Counted from the first letter of the stretch, positions 33,656-42,963 are shown. The stretch: DNA of 51,357 nucleotides from VFJJ01 sp031362415 (GCA_031362415.1 JANLSK010000250.1:1-51357), one strand, 5' to 3'. A program made the numbers and translations. Notes: a model not told the origin generated them from the letters alone.

Positions 33656-34584
33656 GGCAGATCTCCGTCGTGGGCGCGTGCTCTGTTGTGGCTGTGAGCT
33701 CTGTGGCGGGCAGGGCCGGCGTGGTCGAGGAGGAACTGCACGATGGACGGGACGATCAGCTCGCTGTGCTCGAACAGGCCGAGGTGACCGCATTCGTCGA
33801 CGATCACCAGATCGACATCGGCCCCGACGATCTGCGCTGCCGCAGCCTCGGCCAGGGCGGGCGACAGGAAGATGTCATGCTCGAAGGCCACGATCTGGAC
33901 GGGACTCTGGATCTCGTCGAGGTGCTTGTCGTCGGGGCCTTCGGCCCACTCCTGCCAGGCTGCCCAATGGCCCACGGTGGGCGAGGGCCCGGAGGCATTG
34001 GCCACGAGGAGCCGGTGCCAGCCCGCCACGACCTGATCGTCCTGCATGCTGGACGGGCCGAGGAGCATGGGCAGGGCGCTCGTGGCTGCAGCCGAGGGCG
34101 AGAGACTCGTGCCGCTGTGGGCGACCTCGAGCAACCCTTGCAGCCACAGCCGCTCGTAGGCGGGTGAGCGGCCGATCCCGGCGATGGTCGAAACGCACGC
34201 CACCAGGTCGGGCCGGTGACGGGCCACCTCACAGACCACCCATCCCCCCGACGAGTAGCCGACCAGCGAGACCAGCCCCGCGACAGACCCGACGTCGACG
34301 AGATGCTCGATGAGCCCGATGGCGTCGCCGACGACCTCGGCCATGGTGACGGGACCGTCGGGACGCGACGACGGCTCGATGCCGCGGTAGGCGTACGTCA
34401 CGATCTGGAACCCGGCGTCGACGAGGTCGGGCCCGAGGGCCAACTGCCACAGGTCGGGCCCCTCGCCGGCACCGCTGCACAGCACGACCGTGGGCCGACG
34501 AGGCCCGGCCCCGGCGGCGGGGATGGGATCGGGCGCAGGTGAGATGTCGTAGGAGATCGTGATCCCGTTCACCGGTGCCAGCAC
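33652..34584 (-). CDS. alpha/beta hydrolase
   Basis: Esterase or lyase-like hydrolase of 310 aa. The oxyanion region is VVLCSGAGEGPDLW, the nucleophile elbow GYSSGGW, the acid is probably in VAFEHDIFLSP, and the base His is in DECGHLGLFEH. A His/Arg-rich tail ends the protein. The GTG start is supported by TAGCCT 6 nt upstream (complement of 34591-34596), within the 9-nt gap after the membrane-protein stop. It is coupled to the RraA-like gene. Confidence 0.85.
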   Translation of the reverse strand: MLAPVNGITISYDISPAPDPIPAAGAGPRRPTVVLCSGAGEGPDLWQLALGPDLVDAGFQIVTYAYRGIEPSSRPDGPVTMAEVVGDAIGLIEHLVDVGSVAGLVSLVGYSSGGWVVCEVARHRPDLVACVSTIAGIGRSPAYERLWLQGLLEVAHSGTSLSPSAAATSALPMLLGPSSMQDDQVVAGWHRLLVANASGPSPTVGHWAAWQEWAEGPDDKHLDEIQSPVQIVAFEHDIFLSPALAEAAAAQIVGADVDLVIVDECGHLGLFEHSELIVPSIVQFLLDHAGPARHRAHSHNRARAHDGDLP

Positions 34585-34593
34585 CGGCCCAGG

Positions 34594-35775
34594 CTACGTC
34601 GTGGGCGCGCCCCGGTCGTCGGTGGCCAGTGCGGCCAGGTACACGACCCGGACGGCGAGCGCGACGCGCACGTCCTGGCACACCTCGTCGAAGAACTCCT
34701 CGCGGTAGGTGCTGTCGGTGAGGGCGTAGACGGAGAAGTACAGACCCGAGACCGCCCCGAGGAAGGCCGACACCTGGAGCAACTCCTGCGACAGCACGAT
34801 CTGGCGTCCCCAGAGCTCGAAGTCTGCGAGCACGTTGGGGGCTGCGGTCGTCCACACCTCGATGGTCGCGGGCGTGATGGTGAGGAGCCCGAACACCACG
34901 AAGAACAGGCCCAGCGTCACGCTCACGAGGACGGCCTGCAGACCCTGGGCGAACACGAGCACGAGGGCCACGTTGCCCCATTCCCGTCGATCCAGAGGCT
35001 CCACGGCATCGATCGCATCGTGCTCGACCGCCACATGCTCGACCGGGGTGCCGACGAGCAGGCCCATCGAGGATCCGGTGAGCTCGAAGCGGGCGAGCTG
35101 CTCGATCTCCCGGGGGAGCCGGGCAGCCAGGAAAGCCACGCCCGTGAGGAGGATCAGGCCGATGACCGCCGCCAGGAACGGGCCCTCGAGGTCATGGCCA
35201 ACCTGCCACACCTCGGCATTGATGAACAAGAAGGTGAAGAACAACAGCATCAGGGGCAAGGCCCGGGTGCCCAGCCTGACGGTGGCGCCGAGCTCCCGGA
35301 AGATCCGCAAGGTCGCCCATCGCAGCATGGGAACGAGCCCGAACGAGGTGGTGAAGTACACGAGGACGATGAACGCCAGGTTCCCCGCGGCGATGAGCTC
35401 GGCGTCGAGCGTGTCGCCCCCGAAGATCAGGGGCAGCCCGGCGGGAGCCACGATGAACACCGCCAGCTCGGCGACCCCGACATGATCGGGGCGAGCGAAG
35501 AACGCTCGGGAGCGGAGCCGATTGGCTGCGCCCCAGGCGCTCACGAGGATGACGAAACCGCCCAGGGCGGCGAGGCCGTTGACCCACCACGACCACTCGC
35601 TGCTCAGTGCCGCCGTGAGCTCGACGAGGAACACCAATACCAGGAGGGGCAACGCCCTCGTGAGCACATCGGTGCGAGCGTCGTAGTCGTCGGTGAAGTG
35701 GGGGATACCGCGCTTGAGGAACCAACGCTCGGTCGCGGCTTCGAGCTCGGCTCGAGTGTTCTTGGGTGCGGGCAC
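34594..35775 (-). CDS. multi-pass membrane protein of unknown function
   Basis: A 393 aa protein with about seven hydrophobic segments. A soluble N-terminus (ATERWFLKRGIPHFTDDY) leads into TM pairs starting LPLLVLVFLVELTAAL and VNGLAALGGFVILVSAW. Later come LPLMLLFFTFLFINAEVW and LVSVTLGLFFVVFGLL. The C-terminal part contains DSTYREEFFDEV. I cannot name the family. GTG 35775 is chosen over an upstream ATG because TACGTT lies 8 nt before it and because the extension looks non-coding. It is divergent from surE. Confidence 0.75.
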   Translation of the reverse strand: MPAPKNTRAELEAATERWFLKRGIPHFTDDYDARTDVLTRALPLLVLVFLVELTAALSSEWSWWVNGLAALGGFVILVSAWGAANRLRSRAFFARPDHVGVAELAVFIVAPAGLPLIFGGDTLDAELIAAGNLAFIVLVYFTTSFGLVPMLRWATLRIFRELGATVRLGTRALPLMLLFFTFLFINAEVWQVGHDLEGPFLAAVIGLILLTGVAFLAARLPREIEQLARFELTGSSMGLLVGTPVEHVAVEHDAIDAVEPLDRREWGNVALVLVFAQGLQAVLVSVTLGLFFVVFGLLTITPATIEVWTTAAPNVLADFELWGRQIVLSQELLQVSAFLGAVSGLYFSVYALTDSTYREEFFDEVCQDVRVALAVRVVYLAALATDDRGAPTT

Positions 35776-35783
35776 GACCAGCG

Positions 35784-35789
35784 AACGTA
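35784..35789 (-). promoter_or_regulatory. candidate -10 of the membrane-protein gene
   Basis: TACGTT on the minus strand, 8 nt before GTG 35775. Leaderless pattern. Confidence 0.4.
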
Positions 35790-35887
35790 GCCCACCGTCG
35801 CGGGCACGGGAACCGACCACGCCAGGGGGCTTGTCGCCGCAGGCGTCCCGCACGGGCTGCGACTGCCGGATGCGAGAGGGCGCACCC

Positions 35888-35893
35888 TACGAT
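35888..35893 (+). promoter_or_regulatory. candidate -10 of surE
   Basis: TACGAT, 6 nt before GTG 35900, with no Shine-Dalgarno. Leaderless pattern, and the same hexamer as at cofC and ppx. Confidence 0.45.
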
Positions 35894-35899
35894 CGTCGG

Positions 35900-36703
35900 G
35901 TGCGCATCCTGGTGACCAACGACGACGGTATCGACGCGCCTGGGATCCTCGTGCTCGCGGGAGCCCTGGCGAACCTCGACCATGAGGTGATCGTCGTCGC
36001 TCCGTCCTATGACGCATCGGGATCGGGTGCGGCACTGGGCCCGGTGCACATGACCCGACAGGTGCTCTTCGAAGAGCGTGACCTGATCGTCGCCGACGGG
36101 CTGCGAGTCCGGGGTTATGCCGTCCAGAGCCCGCCCGCCATGTGCGTGATGACGGCCATCCTGGGCGGACTGACCGGACCCGGTGAAGCCCGCCCCGACC
36201 TGATCGTCTCCGGCATCAACGACGGCGCCAACACCGGCACCGCCGTGTTGTTCTCGGGAACCGTGGGGGCTGCGCTCACCGCCGGGGTCTTCGGGATCTC
36301 GGCGATCGCCGTGAGCGCCGACGGCCGTCGGTTCGAGACCGCGGCCCGGGCTGCGGTATCGCTCGTCGACTGGATAGCAGCCGAGCCCGCCGGGACCGTG
36401 GTGAACCTGAACGTCCCCGACCGACCCGACGAGTCGATCGCCGGCGTGATCGCGGCCCCGCTGGCGAGGTTCGGCACGGTGCGCACGGCGTTCGACGTCG
36501 CCGGCGAGGGCGTGCTCGAGCTCCGGTTCGCGGAACGGGAACGCGACAACGACCCCACCTCCGATCGGGGCCTCATCGAGGACGGGTGGATCACCGTCAC
36601 CCGTCTGCAATCGGTGCACGCAGCCGGGTCGGCGGGCGACGATCACGACGTCGCTGCGATCGTGCGGACGGCGCTGGGCCGGCATTCTGACGTCGGGCGC
36701 TGA
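35900..36703 (+). CDS. surE: SurE 5'/3'-nucleotidase
   Basis: Metal-dependent survival-protein phosphatase of 267 aa that acts on nucleoside monophosphates. In E. coli it also cleaves short polyphosphate, which fits the nearby polyP genes. Motifs: VRILVTNDDGIDAPG (Asp8, Asp9 metal ligands), APSYDASGSGAA, SGINDGANTG with the metal-binding Asn, and FSGTVGAALTA. The GTG start matches the family N-terminus exactly. Confidence 0.93.
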   Translation: MRILVTNDDGIDAPGILVLAGALANLDHEVIVVAPSYDASGSGAALGPVHMTRQVLFEERDLIVADGLRVRGYAVQSPPAMCVMTAILGGLTGPGEARPDLIVSGINDGANTGTAVLFSGTVGAALTAGVFGISAIAVSADGRRFETAARAAVSLVDWIAAEPAGTVVNLNVPDRPDESIAGVIAAPLARFGTVRTAFDVAGEGVLELRFAERERDNDPTSDRGLIEDGWITVTRLQSVHAAGSAGDDHDVAAIVRTALGRHSDVGR

Positions 36704-36766
36704 TCAGCCCACATTCGCGCCCAGGATGCTGGGCGTGGCGAGACGCGTGTTCGTACACTCGCCTTC

Positions 36767-38008
36767 GTGATGATCACCGTGACCGTGCTGCTCGCGCTGG
36801 CGATCGTGACGATGGCGACCCTCTGGCGGCAGTCGTCCCAGCGCCATGCTCGGGCCTTGGCCGCACTGGGCGACCGTCTCGAGGTGCGCTCCGTCGTGAA
36901 CGACCCGACGGCTCCCTTCGATCACGAGGGTGCCATGGTCGCCGTCGACCGGGCGGCGGCCCGGGTGCTGGCTCAGCGAGACGACGAGGAATCAGACCGT
37001 CGGCGTCTCGAGGCCGCGATCGACGGCCTGCCGATGGGCATCGTGGTGGCCGACGAGGACGGCGAGCCCGTTGTCCGCAACGCCATCGCCCGGCGTTACG
37101 AAAGCGCCCGCCACGGCGACGCGCTCGTTGAAGCTGCGATGCGCGAGCTCGTCGGCGCGGTGCTCGCCGGACTCGGCGCCGACATCGAGATTCGTAAGGA
37201 GGTGGTGCTCGTCGGTCCGCCGCGACAGGTTCTCGAAGTCAGGGCGCGGCCGCTCGAGATCGACGGCGATCCGGCCCCGAGTGGTGCGGTCGTGGTGATC
37301 CGTGACGTCTCGGAGCTCCGGCGCCTGGCCGACGTGCGCCGTGACTTCGTGGCCAACGTGAGCCACGAGCTGAGGACGCCGATCGGAGCGTTGGCGGTGC
37401 TCGCCGACACGCTGGCCGAGGAGGACGACCCGGCGACGATCCATCAGCTTGCGGAACATCTGGCCACCGAGGCCGAGCGGCTCGGGCGGATCGTTCACGA
37501 CCTGCTCGACCTGAGCATCCTCGAGACGCTCGACGAGCTCCCCAGGCAGTCGGTGTCGCTCGGGCGCATCGTCCATGAAGCCGTGGAGCGCATCCAGGCC
37601 GCGGCGGGCGTCGCCAAGATCGACCTGCGCGTGATCGATGCCCTTCCCGAGCACCGGCTCCTGGTCGATCGGCTCCGGCTCGTGAGCGCGGTGTACAACC
37701 TGCTCGACAACGCACTCAAGTACTCAGAGCCCGGTTCGATCGTCGATGTCGGAGCGTCGGTGGTTGACACCACCGTCTCGATCTGGGTGACCGATCGAGG
37801 TTGCGGCATTCCGGCTCGCGACTGCGAGCGGATCTTCGAGCGGTTCTACCGGGTCGACCGGGCCCGGGCCCGAGCGACGGGCGGGACGGGGCTGGGCCTG
37901 GCCTTCGTGCGCCATGTGGCCGAAGCCCACGGCGGGACCGTGGGCGTCGAGTCCGAAGAAGGCGTCGGATCGACGTTCACAATCACGATCCCGCTCGACG
38001 GATTCTGA
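36767..38008 (+). CDS. SenX3/PhoR-like sensor histidine kinase
   Basis: Two-component kinase of 413 aa. N-terminal membrane segment (2-20), PAS-like region (about 80-190), then HisKA with phospho-acceptor His200 in NVSHELRTPIGAL. The HATPase domain has YNLLDNALKYS (N box), VTDRGCGIPA (G1), FYRVDRARARATGGTGLGLA (F/G2). It most resembles SenX3/PhoR phosphate sensors, and it faces phoU-pst. No response regulator gene is adjacent. GTG start with TACACT 7 nt upstream. Confidence 0.9.
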   Translation: MMITVTVLLALAIVTMATLWRQSSQRHARALAALGDRLEVRSVVNDPTAPFDHEGAMVAVDRAAARVLAQRDDEESDRRRLEAAIDGLPMGIVVADEDGEPVVRNAIARRYESARHGDALVEAAMRELVGAVLAGLGADIEIRKEVVLVGPPRQVLEVRARPLEIDGDPAPSGAVVVIRDVSELRRLADVRRDFVANVSHELRTPIGALAVLADTLAEEDDPATIHQLAEHLATEAERLGRIVHDLLDLSILETLDELPRQSVSLGRIVHEAVERIQAAAGVAKIDLRVIDALPEHRLLVDRLRLVSAVYNLLDNALKYSEPGSIVDVGASVVDTTVSIWVTDRGCGIPARDCERIFERFYRVDRARARATGGTGLGLAFVRHVAEAHGGTVGVESEEGVGSTFTITIPLDGF

Positions 38009-38028
38009 CGGCCGAGCCCTCGGCGTTC

Positions 38029-38760
38029 TCACAGGGTGATGTCGTCGTCGCTTCCCGCCGTTGGTGAGATGCCGGGGAGAGGCTCGCCGAGTTCGCCCGA
38101 GTGCTGGCCGGTCTGTCCGAAGATCACCTGATCGGCGATGGAAACAGCGAGATCGGCGATCTGCTCGAAGCATCGAGCGATGAACGCCAGCTGGATGGGA
38201 AGGACGACGTCGCGGCCGTCGGATCGATCGATCAGGGCTCGGAGGAACTCCCGCTGGAAGTCGGACATCACGGTATCCATGTCCTCGATGGCTCGGGCCA
38301 GCGCTAGCTCCGAGCTTCGGAACGCCTCGAGCGCCAGATCGAGCTCGGCGATGGCCTGCGAGGCAATGAGCTCGAGGAGGGATCGGAGGCTGCCGTCGAT
38401 GCCGTGCGGGTACACGCGATGTGAGCGGACGACGACCTCACGGGACAGCTGTGCGATCCTGACCAGCCCGTGGGTGACCCGGAGATCGGCCAGGACCCAC
38501 CGCAAATCACTGGCGACCGGCTGTTGGCGGGCGAGGAAGGTCTGGAGGTTCTCCTCGACGGTGCGGCTGAACCCGGTGACCGACCCGTCCTCGATCGAAG
38601 CGACGCTGGTGATCGAACCAGCCCCGGCCATCACTGCGATGCTCGAGCGCCGCACCATCGTCATGACGATCGCCCCGAGCTCGACGATGCTGTCGCGCAT
38701 CCCTTCGAGCTCGTCGTCTCGTCGGTTGCGACCCGCGGTCGGGGGCGTCGGCTCTGACAC
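38029..38760 (-). CDS. phoU: PhoU-family phosphate regulator (first copy)
   Basis: Protein of 243 aa that links the Pst transporter to the histidine kinase and restrains phosphate uptake. Two helical repeats: LRWVLADLRVTHGLVRIAQLSREV and QLAFIARCFEQIADLAVSIADQVIF. The N-terminal repeat is more divergent than in the second copy at the window end. GTG start 5 nt after the pstB stop, with GGTGAG upstream. The C-terminal tail EPLPGISPTAGSDDD is an extension. Confidence 0.88.
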   Translation of the reverse strand: MSEPTPPTAGRNRRDDELEGMRDSIVELGAIVMTMVRRSSIAVMAGAGSITSVASIEDGSVTGFSRTVEENLQTFLARQQPVASDLRWVLADLRVTHGLVRIAQLSREVVVRSHRVYPHGIDGSLRSLLELIASQAIAELDLALEAFRSSELALARAIEDMDTVMSDFQREFLRALIDRSDGRDVVLPIQLAFIARCFEQIADLAVSIADQVIFGQTGQHSGELGEPLPGISPTAGSDDDITL

Positions 38761-38765
38761 CTGGC

Positions 38766-39638
38766 TCACCCGAATCGACCGGTGATGTAGGCCTCGGTCC
38801 GGGAATCGGACGGGTTGGTGAAGATCCGCTGCGCGGTGTCGAACTCGACCAGGATGCCTGTACGGCTGCTCAGCGCCTCGTCGACCTCGACGGTGAAGAA
38901 CGCGGTGCGATCGCTGACCCGTGCTGCCTGTTGCATGTTGTGAGTGACGATGACGATCGTGTATTGGGCCTTCAGCTCGGTCATGAGATCTTCGATGCGG
39001 GCGGAAGCGATCGGGTCGAGCGCCGAGCACGGCTCGTCCATGAGGATCACGTCGGGCTGCACCGCGATGGCCCGGGCGATGCACATGCGCTGCTGCTGGC
39101 CACCCGAGAGCCCGTACGCGTTCTGCTTGAGCTTGTCCTTGACCTCGTCCCACAACGCGGCGTCGCGCAAGGCCTGCTCGACGATGTCGTCCATGTTGCC
39201 CTTGATGCCGTTGACCTTGGGGCCGAAGGCGATGTTGTCGTAGATCGACTTCGGGAACGGGTTGGGCTTCTGGAAGACCATGCCGATGCGTCGACGCACC
39301 TCGACAGCGTCGACGTAGCTGTCGTAGAGGTTCTCACCGTTGTACACGACCGAGCCGCTGACCTTGGCCGTCGGGATGAGGTCGTTCATACGGTTCAAGC
39401 AGCGCAGCAGCGTCGACTTTCCGCAGCCGCTCGGGCCGATGAGCGCGGTGATCTGACGCCGGGGTATCTCCATCTCGATGTCGCGTACCGCGTGGAACGA
39501 CGCGTAGTGGACGTTCACCCCGCGCAGGGCGAACACGGTGTCGTCGTCGGTCGAAGCGGCTGTGTTGGGTGTGCGCTCCGGACTCGGCGCGGGCAGTGCA
39601 ACGGTGACCATCGAGTGCTCCTTCACCTGCTGGCTCAT
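38766..39638 (-). CDS. pstB: phosphate ABC transporter ATPase PstB
   Basis: ATPase of 290 aa for high-affinity phosphate import. Walker A: GPSGCGKST. PstB-specific MVFQKPNPFPKSIYDNIAFGP. Signature: LSGGQQQRMCIARAIA. Walker B: VILMDEPCSALDPIAS. The ATG at 39638 has AGGAG upstream; a second ATG at 39611 also has a good AAGGAG and may be used. It sits between pstA (8-nt gap) and phoU. Confidence 0.96.
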   Translation of the reverse strand: MSQQVKEHSMVTVALPAPSPERTPNTAASTDDDTVFALRGVNVHYASFHAVRDIEMEIPRRQITALIGPSGCGKSTLLRCLNRMNDLIPTAKVSGSVVYNGENLYDSYVDAVEVRRRIGMVFQKPNPFPKSIYDNIAFGPKVNGIKGNMDDIVEQALRDAALWDEVKDKLKQNAYGLSGGQQQRMCIARAIAVQPDVILMDEPCSALDPIASARIEDLMTELKAQYTIVIVTHNMQQAARVSDRTAFFTVEVDEALSSRTGILVEFDTAQRIFTNPSDSRTEAYITGRFG

Positions 39639-39646
39639 GGGGTCTC

Positions 39647-40594
39647 CTACCACTGCTTCTCGAAGCGGTTGCGCAACCAGACGGCGGTGCCGTTGGCGAG
39701 GACGGTGATCACCAGCAACACGAAGATCGCGGCCGCCGTGACGTCGCGGAACTCGGAGGTCTCGCGGGCCCAGCCGAAGATCACCGCGGGCAAGGCGGTG
39801 AAGGTTCCCCTGAGCTGCTCGACGAAGTCTTGGTTCCCCGACGAGAAGAACCCGGTGTTGGCGCCGATCAGGAGGATGGGCGCTGCCTCGCCCATCGCCC
39901 GGGAAATGGCGAGGACCGTGCCCGTGAGGATTCCCGGAGCCGCCGAAGGGAGCACGAGCATCCGGGTGACCTCCCACCGCGACGCCCCGACGCCGTAGCC
40001 GGCTTCGCGGATCGCACCCGGCACCGCTCGAATCGCTTCGGCCGAGGTGATGATGACGATCGGCAGCACGAGCACAGCCAGCGTGAGGCCAGCAGAGATC
40101 ACGCTCTTGCCGCCGGTGAAACCGCCTCCGTCGTTGCGATCGAGCCCGAAGGCACGGACGAACACGGCCAGACCGAGCAGGCCGTAGACCACCGACGGGA
40201 CACCCGTCAGGTTGCGAATGTTGACGCTGATGAACTTCGTGAACGCGTTGTCGTGGGCGTACTCCTCGAGGTACACCGCAGTGGCGATGCCGATCGGGAA
40301 GGCCAGGAAAACGACGAACACCACGAGGGTGAGCGTTCCTCGGATGCCCTGCCACACCCCGGCGGCCTCGGCCTGACGGGAACCACCCTGGGAGAGGAAG
40401 TCGGTGCCTCGCGTGTGCCACACCCGCCAGGCGCCGCCGACAACGTTGGAGAGGAGGAAGACGATGATCGCCAGCGCCACGATGAGCGAGAGCAGGAGCA
40501 GGACCTGGAAGGCCTGACCGAGCCAATCGCGCTTGCGTGCGGCCAGTGAGCGCTCGACAGCCACGGTGGCGATGGTGGTTCTCGTTGCGCTCAT
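39647..40594 (-). CDS. pstA: phosphate ABC transporter permease PstA
   Basis: Inner-membrane permease of 315 aa with six predicted helices. The BPD-type loop is EAIRAVPGAIREAGYGVGASRWEVTRMLVLPSAAPGI, followed by ISRAMGEAAPILLIG. The start overlaps the pstC stop (TGATG), so translation is coupled. Confidence 0.95.
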   Translation of the reverse strand: MSATRTTIATVAVERSLAARKRDWLGQAFQVLLLLSLIVALAIIVFLLSNVVGGAWRVWHTRGTDFLSQGGSRQAEAAGVWQGIRGTLTLVVFVVFLAFPIGIATAVYLEEYAHDNAFTKFISVNIRNLTGVPSVVYGLLGLAVFVRAFGLDRNDGGGFTGGKSVISAGLTLAVLVLPIVIITSAEAIRAVPGAIREAGYGVGASRWEVTRMLVLPSAAPGILTGTVLAISRAMGEAAPILLIGANTGFFSSGNQDFVEQLRGTFTALPAVIFGWARETSEFRDVTAAAIFVLLVITVLANGTAVWLRNRFEKQW

Positions 40595-41544
40595 CAGTAC
40601 CGCTGCCTCGTGCGCCGGACGAACACGTCACCTGCGAGGTTCAACAAGAGCGTGAAGATGAACAGGATGATCCCCAGGAAGTAGAGGCTCTGGAACGCGG
40701 CGCCGTCCCCAGCGGGTTGGTCGGAGCCGAACGACAGCGAAGCGATGGCTGCGGTGACGGTCTGGCCGGGTCCGGTGATGTCGGTCGTGAACGTCGACCC
40801 GCCCGAACCGCCGGCGGCCAGAGCCACGACCAGTGTCTCGCCGATGGCCCGGCTGATACCCAAGATGAATGCGGCCACGATCCCCGAGACGGCGGCAGGC
40901 AACACCACCCTCACGCTCGTGGTGATCTTCCGGGCGCCGAGACCGTAGGAGGCCTCCCGCAGCGAGATCGGCACGGCGCGCATGGCGTCCTCAGCCACCG
41001 ATGCGATGATCGGGATGATCAGGATTCCGACGCCGATCCCGGCCGCAGCCAGGCTGAACGTACCCGCATCGGAGAAGAGTCGTTGGACGATGTTCGGAGC
41101 GATCCAGGTGAGCGCGAAGAACCCGATGACGACACTCGGGATCCCGGCGAGGACCTCGAGGATGGGCTTGAGCGAGCGCCGCATCCGAGGCGACGCGTAC
41201 TCCGAGAGGTAGATCGCTGCACCCAAGCCGACGGGGCCGGCCACGAGCAGGGCGATGCCGGTGACGAGCAGCGATCCCACGAACAGCGTCTTGAGGTCGA
41301 ACAGGCCCCGGCGGGGGAAGTAGCCGGTCGTCCACAGCTGCGAGAGGTCGACGCTCTGGAGGAAGTCGATGGCGTTGCCCACGAGCGAGTAGACGATCCC
41401 GACGCTGATCAGGACCGACATCGTCGCAGCTCCGAAGAACACGACATGGACGGCGCGTTCCTTGCGGCGCCTGCGGGGACTGCCTCGCAAGCTCTCGACG
41501 ACCGATGTCGGCGCCGCTGGGGTCACGGGGTTCACCGAGCTCAT
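40594..41544 (-). CDS. pstC: phosphate ABC transporter permease PstC
   Basis: Permease of 316 aa. A basic N-terminus RRRRKE precedes the first helix. The coupling loop is EDAMRAVPISLREASYGLGARKITTSVRVVLPAAVSGI, and ISRAIGETLVVALAAGG is typical of PstC. The ATG lies 39 nt after the pstS stop. It is homologous to pstA but has a longer periplasmic part. Confidence 0.95.
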   Translation of the reverse strand: MSSVNPVTPAAPTSVVESLRGSPRRRRKERAVHVVFFGAATMSVLISVGIVYSLVGNAIDFLQSVDLSQLWTTGYFPRRGLFDLKTLFVGSLLVTGIALLVAGPVGLGAAIYLSEYASPRMRRSLKPILEVLAGIPSVVIGFFALTWIAPNIVQRLFSDAGTFSLAAAGIGVGILIIPIIASVAEDAMRAVPISLREASYGLGARKITTSVRVVLPAAVSGIVAAFILGISRAIGETLVVALAAGGSGGSTFTTDITGPGQTVTAAIASLSFGSDQPAGDGAAFQSLYFLGIILFIFTLLLNLAGDVFVRRTRQRY

Positions 41545-41583
41545 GAACGGCCCTTCCCACCGCTGTTCACGACGGTCCTCTCG

Positions 41584-42699
41584 TCATCGGGACTCCCACG
41601 CTGCTCTGGTCGTTGCGAGGCGGGCGGCGTCGAGGGCCACATAGTCGGCGGCCTCGACGTTGGCGATGCCGCCATCGGACAGGTAGAAGTCGACGAAAGC
41701 GGCAAGTGCCGGGTTGGTGGCTGCTTCATCGGTGTTGACGTAGATGTACAGGGTGCGGGCGAGCGGGTAGCTGCCGTCGACGATGGTGGCGGCCGTGGGG
41801 GCCACGCAGGTGCCGTCGCCGGCTTCGTCGATGGCCAGGAGCTTGACCCGGTCGCGTGATTCGTCGGCGTAGGCGAACCCGACCCATCCCAGCGCGCCCC
41901 GCGCTCCGGCCGATCCCTGCACGATCACGTTGTCGTTGGACGACGACTGGTAGTCGGCTCGGACCTTGACCGGGTTCCCGTTGGCGTCGACGGCGGCGAG
42001 TCCCTGCTCGACCCGGTCGTCGTTGATCGACTTCAGCGCAAGCTCGTAGAAGCTGTCGAAGGTTCCCGACTCCTCGCCGGGAGCGGTGACGACAAGTGCC
42101 TGATCGGGAAGCACCGTCGGAGAACCCAGCTCGGTGGCGAGTGCCTGAGCGTCAGCCCAGTTGTCGATCCCCTCCGATTCACCACCGACGAGCGCGTACA
42201 GGTCGGCAAAGCTCAGGCATTCGACAGGATCGTCGAGTGCGGTGATCACCGAGAGGCCGTCGATGGCCACGGCCAGCCCGACGTAGTTGACCCCGTTCTC
42301 GGCGCAGTCGGCGATCTCCGTGTCCTTGATGGCCCGGCTGGCGTCGTTGATGTCGGCCTCGCCGGCGCAGAACGCCTTGAACCCGTCGCCGGTACCCGGC
42401 CCGTCGACGCTGACCGCGACCGCTCCTCCCCGGAGCTCGGCGAACTGCTCGGCCACCAGGGCAGAGATGGGCTCGACGGTGGACGATCCGGTGACGGTGA
42501 CCGAGCCCGTGAGCGCCATGGTGCTGGAGGTGGGCGACGAGCCGTCGGGAGCGATGGTGGTGGACGACGGCGTATCGGGAGTGGTCCCGTTGCCGCCGTT
42601 GGCTCCGACCGACTCGGGATCACCCTCGGTCAGCCAGAGGAAGACCACCGCGGCGAGGATCGCCGTCAACCATGTCACCCGACGCCAACGCCGCGACAC
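41584..42699 (-). CDS. pstS: PstS-like phosphate-binding protein, membrane-anchored
   Basis: Substrate-binding protein of 371 aa. The GTG start follows GGAGG closely. The N-terminus SRRWRRVTWLTAILAAVVFLW is a hydrophobic anchor with no lipobox Cys, unlike its neighbour. A Ser/Thr/Pro linker leads to the phosphate-binding fold: VTGSSTVEPISALVAEQF, VDGPGTGDGFKAFC, DASRAIKDTE, PGEESGTFDSFYELAL, ADYQSSSNDN. It is very similar to the PstS upstream, so a tandem duplication is likely. A PHO box lies 68 nt upstream. Confidence 0.92.
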   Translation of the reverse strand: MSRRWRRVTWLTAILAAVVFLWLTEGDPESVGANGGNGTTPDTPSSTTIAPDGSSPTSSTMALTGSVTVTGSSTVEPISALVAEQFAELRGGAVAVSVDGPGTGDGFKAFCAGEADINDASRAIKDTEIADCAENGVNYVGLAVAIDGLSVITALDDPVECLSFADLYALVGGESEGIDNWADAQALATELGSPTVLPDQALVVTAPGEESGTFDSFYELALKSINDDRVEQGLAAVDANGNPVKVRADYQSSSNDNVIVQGSAGARGALGWVGFAYADESRDRVKLLAIDEAGDGTCVAPTAATIVDGSYPLARTLYIYVNTDEAATNPALAAFVDFYLSDGGIANVEAADYVALDAARLATTRAAWESR

Positions 42700-42729
42700 T
42701 GAGCCTCCGGGGGTTGCGATTGGCACGGA

Positions 42730-42735
42730 ACGGTA
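42730..42735 (-). promoter_or_regulatory. candidate -10 of the pstS-pstC-pstA-pstB-phoU operon
   Basis: TACCGT on the minus strand, between the PHO box and the pstS ribosome site. The distance to the box is about 31 nt. Confidence 0.4.
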
Positions 42736-42766
42736 CGGGGGCCACGTGGCCATCCGTCGAGTTCGA

Positions 42767-42784
42767 GGTGAACTTCAGGTGAAC
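42767..42784 (-). promoter_or_regulatory. PHO box (two GTTCACC direct repeats)
   Basis: On the minus strand GTTCACC-TGAA-GTTCACC: two perfect 7-bp repeats with 11-bp period. This equals the Streptomyces PhoP consensus unit and is close to mycobacterial RegX3 sites. It predicts activation of pstS-pstCAB-phoU under phosphate limitation. Confidence 0.85.
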
Positions 42785-42820
42785 GACGACGTCCCGGTGG
42801 GGGGTCACCGGGACGTCGTC
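42785..42820. terminator. 15-bp perfect hairpin between the two pstS genes
   Basis: GACGACGTCCCGGTG and CACCGGGACGTCGTC with a 6-nt loop, lying after the lipoprotein pstS stop and directly touching the PHO box. It is probably the terminator of the upstream pstS, with no T-tract. Confidence 0.7.
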
Positions 42821-42963
42821 TGGGGCAGCAATGGTGATTTTCGAGGCGAGTGACTCGAGGTTGACGCTGCGGACAGGTGAGGGGCAACCGACCATGAACG
42901 GATCGGGAGCGCCTCGGTGTCGCCGCTGCGGCGTCCTCGCTGCACTCGGTGGATCGGGGAACC

